Shown here in pieces: positions 1 to 6,895 of a stretch of 22,600 nt of DNA. The translations under genes and the position numbers were made by a program. The stretch lies in the NCBI GenBank assembly GCA_964528035.1, contig CAZGQY010000050.1:1-22600 (forward strand), written 5' to 3'. The notes under the pieces are model-generated. The model was not told where the DNA came from, made no database searches, and worked only from the letters and a program-made list of their open reading frames with translations. This DNA is from CAZGQY01 sp964528035 (lineage in GTDB: Bacteria; Pseudomonadota; Gammaproteobacteria; Methylococcales; UBA1147). Numbering within the stretch: position 1 is the first letter of the stretch; every line of letters begins with the position of its first letter.

Positions 1-110
1 GTGGAGGAAGTGTATGCGGCAGGGAAGCCGCATTCAAGCCTACAAGGATGTATTTACGGCGTCTTCCGGAACAGATCACCCATAGAGGGGTGAGCAGTTA
101 CAAAAAGACA
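1..110 (-). repeat. Dispersed palindromic intergenic repeat, copy 1 (window edge)
   Basis: A perfect 6-bp hairpin (TGCGGC / GCCGCA around agggaa, near positions 14-31) sits beside a conserved flank. Read on the minus strand, the flank and hairpin order match the element at 19843-19893: a cgtaaatacatccttgtagg-type block, then gct, then a hairpin with a ttccct loop. About 20 of 24 flank bases agree between the two. The element starts at or before the window edge, so its true extent is unknown. It is intergenic and probably acts as a transcript-end structure or is a passive dispersed repeat. I have the impression that similar repeats are common in marine gammaproteobacteria, but that is memory rather than a search. 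Confidence 0.5.
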
Positions 111-417
111 CTGAACGGTACCTGGAAAATTAGCAGGATTTGTCAAAAATCTTTACACTTTTGGCAAGGTGAGGGGTAAAATATAAAGGAAATATAATTC
201 AAAGCGTTGAAAAATATAAGGGTTCGTATTGTTGGCATGTAAACTGCTATCATAGTAATAAATTATTCATAATTATTATATAATACAACAGCTTATGTTT
301 ATACTAGGGATGCGATATATGTTGGTGATGGACTGTTTTCGATCCACAATAAATTCCTTTCATGCCAGTAAGTTTGATGAATACATCTTCATTCTAGCTA
401 GTGTACTGGAGGATTGT
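111..417. other. Intergenic leader upstream of the HEAFH protein
   Basis: No gene is supported here. A good -10 hexamer TATAAT lies at 279-284, but no convincing -35 is found 16-18 bases upstream. The sequence tgctatcatagtaata at 245-260 overlaps where the -35 would be. It differs at only two of 16 positions from the palindromic site at 4331-4346. In-frame ATGs at 295, 310, 319 and 328 exist, but the better start is the TTG at 418, so this stretch is best read as promoter and leader. Confidence 0.4.
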
Positions 418-1488
418 TTGCAGAATATACGGTTGCCGCGTTACAGGACATTAGCAAAAAATGTTTTTTCGGGAAAAATAGGTCGATTCATACTGGTTAT
501 TATCGTATTTGGGTTTTCAGCTAACCCGAAAGCAGTTGAATTTCCATTAACCGAGACTCATACCGTATACCATCAATTGAATATGCATTTTGATAAAAAA
601 ATTGCTGCAGGATTATTGAGTCAGGAGCGAGCTGACGAAGTATTGGCTATGTACGATGATCAGGCAGTTCGGGCGGTGTTCACCGACAAATTCGGAGCAC
701 TAAATATCCATCTGATGGTGAGTACGCTGGCGACCGCTGGAACGGTGCTTGATGGAGCGATAGAAGTTTTTTTGGGAGACAATAAAACGGGTAAGCCCGC
801 TAAAGTTTTTTATGGTGAGCCATCAAAGACTCATTTTGATGCAGAGGTGTATATTACTTCTTCTCGTCAGATGTATGTTATTGCAAATCAAAATCTAAAA
901 TTTGTCCCGTTTCAGATAGTGGCAACCTTGATGGGACATGAAGCTTTTCACCAGGACATATTTGTTACTCAAAATGAAGAAGTGATTGCGGGCGCCGCTC
1001 AATATGTAGCTTATGCTCAGCAGCTATTAGTGAATCCCCAATTAGCAACAAACAATGTACCTTCCGCACAAGTTAACAATAGCTGGCTGTTAACTTTGAT
1101 GAATTCTGGTAAGGCAGGATTTCCAAATCCGGGCCTCGAAGAAGCACCATTAGTACGGTTAAACCAGGAGTCTTCGTTAGCGAATTGGAGTCGAGTCCCA
1201 TTTAGAAGTTTTAAACACGGTCGAATTCAGGTGTTCTATTCGAATACACCAACAGGGAACTCTCCGGGAAATGTTTTTCTAAGCAAAGTAGCGGGTAAAA
1301 TATCGGGTGGTAAAAAATTTTCCCGGATAGAGTTTAATGATCAGAGTTTAAAGGTATTTGATAATGTTCGGGCTTTGAGCGCAGAGCAATGGGGGCAGGT
1401 CGCGGCAACTCTTAAGCTATCTTATAACCGCGATGTTCAATTTGCGTCTGATTTTGATCCAAAGGCGGCGACTAGTTTGCCATTATAG
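418..1488 (+). CDS. Secreted protein with zinc-peptidase-like HEAFH motif, family not recognised
   Basis: This is a 356-residue protein if it starts at TTG 418. That start is preferred because a perfect GGAGG lies 5 nt upstream (408-412) and it gives a normal export signal: basic N-terminus (MQNIRLPRYR..K..GK), hydrophobic FILVIIVFGF, and a possible cleavage after ANPKA near residue 39. The longer reading from ATG 295 would bury the signal 41 residues inside. H174-E-A-F-H178 is an HExxH zinc-binding motif, and E187/E188 lie close behind and could be the third ligand, as in gluzincins. I do not recognise the family. No partner gene is adjacent on the same strand. Peptidase activity is inferred from one motif only, so it could be a non-catalytic exported protein. 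Confidence 0.7.
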   Translation: MQNIRLPRYRTLAKNVFSGKIGRFILVIIVFGFSANPKAVEFPLTETHTVYHQLNMHFDKKIAAGLLSQERADEVLAMYDDQAVRAVFTDKFGALNIHLMVSTLATAGTVLDGAIEVFLGDNKTGKPAKVFYGEPSKTHFDAEVYITSSRQMYVIANQNLKFVPFQIVATLMGHEAFHQDIFVTQNEEVIAGAAQYVAYAQQLLVNPQLATNNVPSAQVNNSWLLTLMNSGKAGFPNPGLEEAPLVRLNQESSLANWSRVPFRSFKHGRIQVFYSNTPTGNSPGNVFLSKVAGKISGGKKFSRIEFNDQSLKVFDNVRALSAEQWGQVAATLKLSYNRDVQFASDFDPKAATSLPL

Positions 1489-2128
1489 ACATTCGTATTA
1501 TTCTAATGATTTCAATCCGTGGGTGAGTTTCGGTGATTGAGTTTATCAGGAATGAGTCGGTTGAAGATGTTTTTATAGTTTGGGTTGAAGAAAGATACCA
1601 GATCGAGTATGGGTTTAATCGAAAATAAACTGGATGTTGCGATTGTTTTCGTTCGTCAATAAATACTGTCAAAATCGCAGCAATTAGCACTGCTCATTTT
1701 TGGGGCAAAACAGTGCGCTATTTTGTTCAATACCAGAATTTATCAACAATAGATCGCTGGAGCGAGTGAGTTGCCAGTATGTTTCGATATATTCTTAAAC
1801 TGATTTTACTAGTATTCTGTAAGTGAATGATTTATATCTATAAATAGAATATATAGAAATTTGAATAAAAATTGGTCGATTTAATGGAATACTCGGAAAA
1901 ACCTAGCCTAAAGGGACTTCGAAACAAAGTTATCCACATGTCTATCCACAGAATCTGTTAATAAAGTCAGTGTTGCCTGATGAATCTCTTTAATTACCGT
2001 AGGTTAACGGTAGATTGGGCGGTGTAGTCGACGCATGAAAGATTTTTTAATATCCAAAAGTCTAACTTTCACCAATCAAATAGCCATAAAGTTCCACTGT
2101 ATTCTGTCGCTTCGCAGGATGTGGTTAT
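1489..2128. other. Long AT-rich intergenic stretch with hairpins
   Basis: No coding region is supported. A 72-codon frame on the minus strand over 1472-1690 lacks any recognisable feature and overlaps the end of the upstream gene. The stretch includes a very AT-rich block near 1829-1877, the DnaA-box-like pair at 1930-1950, and a perfect hairpin TACCGT-aggtta-ACGGTA at 1995-2012. The two long 160-bp hairpin elements begin just after it. Confidence 0.4.
1930..1950 (+). other. Pair of DnaA-box-like sites
   Basis: TTATCCACA at 1930-1938 is an exact match to the DnaA-box consensus. CTATCCACA at 1942-1950 differs by one base, in the same orientation and 12 bp away. An AT-rich tract lies just upstream (about 1829-1877). 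No replication gene is visible, so an origin is unlikely; a DnaA-binding or titration site, or chance, is possible. Confidence 0.3.
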
Positions 2129-2290
2129 AGGAGCGAGGGTTCAATAATATACGAATCTTGACTTGTCTTATTGTCCGTCTTCAGCGTTGTAGCAACAGTT
2201 GCGTAGCCCTGCTATGGGCCTGTTGCTACGCCTTGAAGACAAACAATAATCCTGCGTCAATCTTTCCCATATTATTAAAACCTCGCTCCT
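2129..2290. repeat. 160-bp palindromic element, copy 1 (long hairpin)
   Basis: The whole 162-bp unit is one imperfect palindrome. It starts with aggagcgagg and ends with cctcgctcct, and the arms of about 70 bases pair inward through ttattgt/acaataa and gtagcaaca/tgttgctac to a GC-rich centre near tagccctgctatggg. Copy 2 at 3164-3323 differs only by four substitutions and one 2-bp indel. It lies about 90 bp past the 3' end of the minus-strand lipoprotein gene. There is no transposase, and no convincing target-site duplication at this copy. It could be a MITE, a mobile hairpin or a REP/BIME-like unit. Confidence 0.85.
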
Positions 2291-2381
2291 GAGTGACCGT
2301 GGATTAATTCTTCATGGGGTGGTTAAGTTTATGTGTTGATTAACCGGCTTGTATTTTTATGACAAGCGGGCTTAACCGAAT

Positions 2382-2948
2382 TCAATCTTTCACAGTTTGT
2401 ACAAGATCCCCAATAATCATTGAGGTATACCAGGGTTTTGAAAACGCCGGACGCGTATTTTGGAAATATCGAATTGAAACAACCGCAGTGGTCGATTTAC
2501 TTTTAAAAATAGATTGTTTTCCTGTTTTTGCCTGAGGTTCTGATGCTGTCCATTCATTGCCCAAGCAACTAAGAATTTTGGGTTTGTATTTGTCGTAGGA
2601 AGCGTGCGCAACTTCCTCATCAGATTCTGTCCATTGGCAGGAATAATTTGACAGCCCTTTTGCCCAAGCCCAAACCTGACAATCTGTTCCGGCAAACAAA
2701 GGCTCAGTTTTCCAGACATTTGCGCTTTGCCAGGGATTATTGGAAGGCGCACCGGATTTGAATTTGCTGAACCTGGAAGGGTAGTCAGCTATTATGTTCT
2801 TTAGGTTCTGGCAACTGTCCTCATCAGAAACAGCTGATTTATCAGAGGGTAATTCAGCACAAGCAGCAAAAATAAGCAAGCTGCACAGGGCAAATTTGAC
2901 AGCTATATTCCGAGGGAAAATGGATATCGTTCTGGGATTTGTCAACAT
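2382..2948 (-). CDS. Putative lipoprotein, function unknown
   Basis: This is a 188-residue protein from ATG at 2948. That start is preferred to one 27 codons upstream because it places a signal sequence at the N-terminus and has purine-rich sequence (agaagcaaga) just before it. The N-terminus has basic residues, then a hydrophobic FALCSLLIFAA, then Cys30. The lipobox FAAC is not ideal at -3, but lipidation at Cys30 is likely. The rest is a small hydrophilic domain with several Cys and Trp residues, and I do not recognise a family. The gene is alone on this strand with a palindromic element downstream. Membrane-anchored periplasmic or outer-membrane location is inferred. Confidence 0.6.
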   Translation of the reverse strand: MLTNPRTISIFPRNIAVKFALCSLLIFAACAELPSDKSAVSDEDSCQNLKNIIADYPSRFSKFKSGAPSNNPWQSANVWKTEPLFAGTDCQVWAWAKGLSNYSCQWTESDEEVAHASYDKYKPKILSCLGNEWTASEPQAKTGKQSIFKSKSTTAVVSIRYFQNTRPAFSKPWYTSMIIGDLVQTVKD

Positions 2949-3163
2949 TTCTTGCTTCTTGTCAGTTTGAATACAGAAAACCCGGAGCTGGCAGTAAACC
3001 AGACGGCACTCGCCCCTGGATTCTATCACGACACTTTTCGAAGAGAAAGTAATGGATTATGAGTTCAATTGCTCACCTCTAAATTTATCATTGAGAAATA
3101 CTGTATTATCGCGCAAGTCGGTTCCGCTGTTTTTTAAGAAGGACACATATGTCCTCTAACTTT
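2949..3163. other. Intergenic region upstream of the lipoprotein gene
   Basis: No gene is supported. It should contain the promoter of the minus-strand lipoprotein gene, but I cannot pick one with confidence. A small stem-loop GGACA-cata-TGTCC lies at 3141-3154, just before the second palindromic element. Confidence 0.3.
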
Positions 3164-3323
3164 AGGAGCGAGGATTTAATAATATACGAATCTTGGCTTG
3201 TCTTATTGTGTCTTCAGCGTTGTAGCAACAGTTGCGTAGCCCTGCTATGGGCCTGTTGCTACGCCTTGAAGACAAACAATAATCCTGCGTCAATCTTTCG
3301 CATATTATTAAAACCTCGCTCCT
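3164..3323. repeat. 160-bp palindromic element, copy 2 (long hairpin)
   Basis: This is a nearly identical second copy of 2129-2290 in the same orientation, 160 bp long because it lacks two bases found in copy 1. It ends 3 bp before the stop codon of the minus-strand membrane-protein gene, so that gene's transcript would run directly into the hairpin. An open frame of about 130 codons crossing it on the plus strand is a by-product of the repeat. The immediate flanks show TTA on both sides of a GGAGCG...CGCTCC core, which could be a 3-bp target duplication but is weak evidence. Confidence 0.85.
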
Positions 3324-3326
3324 TAT

Positions 3327-3926
3327 TCATTTTGCTTGACCAACTCGATATGTCTGATCACAAAGGGACTGCGGAACTACTGGTTTTTCTGATCCTTTTA
3401 CTTCAAGATAACCACCAAAAAAACGATCAGTTAAGCCATCCCGGTATTCCTTGGCCAGGATTTGGTCTTTTGTATTCAAATAAGTCAGGTTTTTTATTCG
3501 TTGCTCACCACTTGCAACAATCGTTACACCAAATAAGCCTTTGAAATCATCAGGCACGGTTAAATTAACTGCGCTAAACCCCATTCGTGATAAAAACCGC
3601 GAACGGATAAGACTCGAGCTATCGCCATGAGGAACCCAACGAATAACCCCCTCAAACAGGCTTAACTCTCTATACTCATAGGTGTAATAATAGCCATCCG
3701 TGCTGCAAAAAGTGATATCTTTCACGGTTTTATTGGCTATGTGATCAAACCACATATTAACGTTACCCACCATTTGTTGCATATCCGAAAAATTAATGAC
3801 TTCGCGCGCTGATTTACCAATAATTCTTGACGCGGATCGTCCTCCAAAATTGAGGTATAACCAGCCAGCAACAATCATTGACACAAGCAAAAAAATTATA
3901 ACAATCCACTTTGTTTTATTTGACAT
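3327..3926 (-). CDS. Single-pass membrane-anchored protein, function unknown
   Basis: This is a 199-residue protein from ATG at 3926. That start has a GGGGA ribosome-binding site 8 nt upstream; an in-frame ATG five codons earlier lacks one. Residues about 6-26 (WIVIIFLLVSMIVAGWLYL) form one transmembrane segment with a short basic cytoplasmic tail (MSNKTK), so the rest probably lies in the periplasm. No catalytic motif is recognisable. It has no same-strand partner within 300 bp. The stop codon is 3 bp from a 160-bp hairpin element that could act as its terminator. I do not recognise the family. Confidence 0.6.
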   Translation of the reverse strand: MSNKTKWIVIIFLLVSMIVAGWLYLNFGGRSASRIIGKSAREVINFSDMQQMVGNVNMWFDHIANKTVKDITFCSTDGYYYTYEYRELSLFEGVIRWVPHGDSSSLIRSRFLSRMGFSAVNLTVPDDFKGLFGVTIVASGEQRIKNLTYLNTKDQILAKEYRDGLTDRFFGGYLEVKGSEKPVVPQSLCDQTYRVGQAK

Positions 3927-4029
3927 ATTAACATTCCCCATTTTTCAGGCTGGAACTCAAATTGATTAATATTCCTGATTCTACTTACAAAGTAGCCTAA
4001 TTACACTATATCTCGGGCAGTTATCCCGG

Positions 4030-4161
4030 GTGCATGTTTTTCCTCCAGATTTAATGGCAGTTGTCAGTGGTCATCTCGCGAATTATTTAGCAGGGGGAGT
4101 GCCAATTATTCTGAAAAAATTACCACAAAATTTTTATATTTACCGCTTACAGTTTGAATGA
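4030..4161 (+). pseudogene. Possible small ORF or gene remnant
   Basis: A 43-codon frame opening with GTG has protein-like composition (VFPPDLMAVVSGHLANYLAG...). The frame is open back to about 3979. There is no clear ribosome-binding site and I do not recognise the family. It may be the 3' tail of a decayed gene, or chance. Confidence 0.15.
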
Positions 4162-4233
4162 ACTGCATCGTGTTTTAGATTTTAAGCAGGAAACACGCTA
4201 AATTCTCCTGTAAAAACTACATCAACCCTCATT

Positions 4234-4283
4234 TGGCAACAGATTCAATACAAAACTGAAAAGAACAACTATTATTGTAATAA
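4234..4283 (+). repeat. Left copy of ~50-bp direct repeat bracketing the acyl-block
   Basis: It aligns without gaps to 12164-12213 at 44 of 50 positions (for example tggcaac, attcaatacaaaact, aacaactattat, taataa). The two copies lie 7,930 bp apart, one upstream of the radical SAM gene and one 50 bp after the last gene of the block. The two could be duplicated insertion ends or a shared regulatory segment. Confidence 0.6.
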
Positions 4284-4328
4284 CTATGTGCTATAAGAAT
4301 GAACCGTCATAAACTGATGGTTTATTGA

Positions 4329-4345
4329 ATTGCTATGATAGCAAT
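4329..4345. promoter_or_regulatory. Palindromic operator-like site
   Basis: ATTGCTA-tga-TAGCAAT is a perfect 7-bp inverted repeat with a 3-bp spacer, 83 bp upstream of the radical SAM start. A close relative (14 of 16 bases) lies at 245-260 upstream of the HEAFH gene. The form fits a dimeric regulator site, but the regulator is unknown. Confidence 0.35.
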
Positions 4346-4385
4346 ACTATTGTATGGAGAGCTTTTTATTCTAGTGGTTAAAAAA

Positions 4386-4416
4386 TTGACAACCTAAGCA
4401 GAAGACAAACTTAATA
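4386..4416 (+). promoter_or_regulatory. Candidate promoter of the radical SAM gene
   Basis: TTGACA at 4386-4391 is a consensus -35. The best -10 is ttaata at 4411-4416 with a long 19-bp spacer. Transcription from it would leave a leader of under 10 nt, which would agree with the lack of a ribosome-binding site before ATG 4429. This is weak. Confidence 0.25.
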
Positions 4417-4428
4417 GTTATCGAAGTT

Positions 4429-6000
4429 ATGAACATATTATTTCTGAATCCCAACATTCGACCTAATTCACCCCTTGGAAAATATTTGCCTGTGGGCTTG
4501 GGATCGGTCATGACATTTATTAAAAATGCGGGTTATGAATTCGATTTTTTAGATATTACCATTCATGACTACGACGATGAATATGTTGAGAATTATATTC
4601 GTGAAAATCCATACGATGTTATTTTAATGGGTTCCATTGTTACTCACTATAAGTGGATTAAGTGGTGTGTAAAAATAATAAAGAAACACCAGCCAAATTG
4701 TAAGATTGTCGTTGGTAATTCTGTTGCTGGTTCAATATACGAGGTATTTTTAAACAACACGCCAGCAGATGTGGTTGTTATCGGAGAGGGTGAGTTTTCT
4801 ACACTTGAAACACTAAATGCCTTTAGAGATGATAGATCTCTAAGTGGCATAAAAGGCATTGCTTACAGGGCAGCGGACGGTTCCATCAGGAAAAATGAAA
4901 AGCGGCCTGCCTGTAAGATCGATGATTTATTACCGATTAATTGGGAATTATTTGAAGTTGATAAATATTTTGAAAAACTGGATGCAACGGGAGCCTTCGG
5001 TGCCAAAAATCCTGAGTCGGGTAAATGGCGTACAATGCCGGTGCCTACAGCTCGTGGTTGTGTTTTTAAATGTACTTTTTGTCACTATGTATTTTGGGAT
5101 GACCCCTATCGACACCGCAGTGCTGAAAATATACTGGCTGAATGTAAGAGCCTGATCGAAAAGTATGGAGTCAATTACATCAATTTTTGGGACGATTTGA
5201 GCTTCTCTTCATTGTCGCAGGCCGAAAAAATCGTTGACCAGATCCTTGCGTCGGGGCTCAAGTTTTATTGGAGCGCTGCGATTCGATCCGATTTATTCGG
5301 AAAGCCACAAATAGACTATGAAAGGCGCCGTAGAATCGCTCAAAAATTTAAGGATTCAGGGTGTATTAGCGTAGGATTTTCACTTGAATCTGCTAATGCT
5401 GAAATTCTTGAAATGATGAATAAGAGAATTAAACATCACTATTTTGAAGAGCAGATTAAACTCTTGCGAGACGTCGGGATTGTTGCAAATACCAGTATTG
5501 TATTTGGATATCCAATCGAAACTAAAGAAACGATCAAAGAAACGTTCGACTATTGTTCGAAAACAAAGGTTTATCCAAGCATTGGCATTTTGTTGCCGCT
5601 ACCATACACTGGAATGTACGAGTATGCTAAAACCCATGGCTTTATTGTCGACGAAGATCGTTACCTTGAAACAATTACCGAACGGCAGGATCTTTGTCTG
5701 AATTTGACTAAAATGTCCGACAAAGAATTTCTCACTACCATTAAGGAAGGTGCCAAACGATTGAATATTGAAATAGATATTGGACTTTCGGAAGACAGTT
5801 TTATGAGAACAGGTGGTTACCGCAAGCACAACAAACTAAATAAAATTGATAAGAAAGCCAGTTTTCCAATAAGGAATAAGGCTGATTTTAGTTTCAATTA
5901 TAGTAATCAGAATTTTGATCTGGGTCCCGGTGGGGATAACCAGCAGGATGAAATTGAAATAAAATTAAAAGATGTGGCCAAGGAGAATGTAATTCCATAA
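4429..6000 (+). CDS. B12-binding-domain radical SAM enzyme
   Basis: This is a 523-residue protein. Residues about 1-140 form a Rossmann-like cobalamin-binding domain (ILFLNPN, LPVGLGSVMTFIKNAGY, VVIGEGEFSTLETL), but the classic DxHxxG cobalamin-ligand motif is absent, as is usual for this class. C211-VFK-C215-TF-C218 is the CxxxCxxC [4Fe-4S] motif after TARG. Further on, INFWDDLSF and VGFSLESANAEIL are typical radical SAM barrel strands. A charged tail of about 65 residues follows the barrel. The family does C-methylation, oxidation or ring chemistry with S-adenosylmethionine and often cobalamin; the substrate is unknown. It heads the acyl/sugar block, separated by 160 bp from the next gene. 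The exact reaction cannot be told from sequence. Confidence 0.85.
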   Translation: MNILFLNPNIRPNSPLGKYLPVGLGSVMTFIKNAGYEFDFLDITIHDYDDEYVENYIRENPYDVILMGSIVTHYKWIKWCVKIIKKHQPNCKIVVGNSVAGSIYEVFLNNTPADVVVIGEGEFSTLETLNAFRDDRSLSGIKGIAYRAADGSIRKNEKRPACKIDDLLPINWELFEVDKYFEKLDATGAFGAKNPESGKWRTMPVPTARGCVFKCTFCHYVFWDDPYRHRSAENILAECKSLIEKYGVNYINFWDDLSFSSLSQAEKIVDQILASGLKFYWSAAIRSDLFGKPQIDYERRRRIAQKFKDSGCISVGFSLESANAEILEMMNKRIKHHYFEEQIKLLRDVGIVANTSIVFGYPIETKETIKETFDYCSKTKVYPSIGILLPLPYTGMYEYAKTHGFIVDEDRYLETITERQDLCLNLTKMSDKEFLTTIKEGAKRLNIEIDIGLSEDSFMRTGGYRKHNKLNKIDKKASFPIRNKADFSFNYSNQNFDLGPGGDNQQDEIEIKLKDVAKENVIP

Positions 6001-6160
6001 AAAACATTCAGTTATATTATTGAATGTGTTTACATTGGCTTGCTAGGTTTGGTCGTTAGGGTGCAAGCCATTGTTGGTTCGGGTGGCGCGACTTCTATCC
6101 TGTAAGTTTTGGTGTAGGCTCCGATAAATTAAGGAATGTTGGAAATAATGCGGTTAGCAT
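6001..6160 (+). other. Spacer with two stem-loops inside the block
   Basis: Directly after the radical SAM stop lies ACATTCA (6004-6010) / TGAATGT (6021-6027), a 7-bp stem with a 10-nt loop and a few T residues after it. A second stem of 8 bp, TGGCTTGC (6036-6043) / GCAAGCCA (6063-6070), follows. Neither has a clear U-tract, so a weak terminator, processing site or attenuator is possible. It is the only sizeable gap in the block, so the radical SAM gene may be expressed at a different level from the six genes behind it. Confidence 0.35.
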
Positions 6161-6880
6161 ATGAGCAGATACGAAACTGAAAACAAGGAATATTTTGAGT
6201 TCAGAAATCAATTCAAAGATCGTTCGTTTACGATTGATGATTTGGATCACTTTTCACTCTTTGTTGGTATCCATAATTTCGCCCGCAAAAAATTTATTAT
6301 CGATGAATTTGAAAAAACCTTAGATGTAAGTGGCAATATCTACGAATTCGGCACATGGAGGGGTAGTATTATGATGCTCTTGGCCGGTTGGTACCGTTTA
6401 CGTCGTCCTCAGAGTAATAAAATTATCTATGTTTTTGACACCTTTGAGGGGCTTAGCGATGGTACTCCAGACGATGGTAATGCATTCCAGAAATATACGG
6501 GTCGTTATACAAGTGATGAAAATACTATTCGCGACTTGGTATCCCGAAAAGGTCTGGACTCGTATATAACATTCGTTGTTGGCGATGCTTTCAGGACTTC
6601 TAAAGAACATTTTTCTACAGCAGCTTTTCCCAAGGTTAGTTTTGCACTCTTAGACATGGATCTTTATGAACCAACAAAGGCGGCTATCGACGAACTTTTA
6701 CCTAACCTTACACCCCAAGGTAAGATACTCTTTGATGAAGGCACCTCTGATACCTTTGAAGGGGAACAAAAATCTTTAGCGTATATTATAGATAAAGCAG
6801 AAAAACTGGGTATACACTACTCTGTTGAGGAAAACCATCTGACGCGACAACCGACTACAGTTTTTACAAGAATAAAATAG
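6161..6880 (+). CDS. TylF/MycF-family O-methyltransferase
   Basis: This 239-residue protein matches the macrocin-O-methyltransferase family. YEFGTWRGSIMMLL is the SAM-binding loop, VFDTFEGL is the family signature, and D165-M-D167-L-Y169-EPT followed by GKILFDEGT is the metal-binding and acidic region. These enzymes methylate hydroxyls of sugars or small polyols using SAM and a divalent metal. Placed between the radical SAM and MaoC-SDR genes, it most likely O-methylates the acyl group or the sugar of this pathway. The family's prototypes act on macrolide sugars; here a glyceryl or hydroxyacyl group or a surface sugar is inferred. No strong ribosome-binding site precedes ATG 6161. The next gene starts 15 nt downstream. 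Confidence 0.85.
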   Translation: MSRYETENKEYFEFRNQFKDRSFTIDDLDHFSLFVGIHNFARKKFIIDEFEKTLDVSGNIYEFGTWRGSIMMLLAGWYRLRRPQSNKIIYVFDTFEGLSDGTPDDGNAFQKYTGRYTSDENTIRDLVSRKGLDSYITFVVGDAFRTSKEHFSTAAFPKVSFALLDMDLYEPTKAAIDELLPNLTPQGKILFDEGTSDTFEGEQKSLAYIIDKAEKLGIHYSVEENHLTRQPTTVFTRIK

Positions 6881-6895
6881 AAACGACAGTTAACT

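Larger units (their letters stand above)
3927..4428. other. Intergenic region upstream of the seven-gene block
   Basis: This 500-bp region carries a possible small gene remnant (4030-4161), the left member of the ~50-bp direct repeat (4234-4283), a perfect 7-bp inverted repeat (4329-4345), and a TTGACA hexamer at 4386-4391. It must hold both the minus-strand membrane-protein promoter and the promoter of the radical SAM gene. I see no complete gene. Confidence 0.4.

Noticed and set aside
1472..1690. A 72-codon minus-strand frame
   Set aside because: It overlaps the end of the HEAFH gene, has no recognisable domain or ribosome-binding site, and reads as a chance frame.
1930..1950. A replication origin
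   Set aside because: Only two DnaA-box-like sites, and no dnaA, dnaN, rep or partition genes nearby.
2417..2752. A 111-codon minus-strand frame
   Set aside because: It lies wholly within the lipoprotein gene in another frame and has no features of its own.
2129..3323. A CRISPR array
   Set aside because: Only two long palindromic units about 1 kb apart; there are no short regular repeats or spacers.
3149..3544. A 131-codon plus-strand frame crossing the 160-bp hairpin
   Set aside because: It is formed by the repeat itself and by the opposite strand of the membrane-protein gene.
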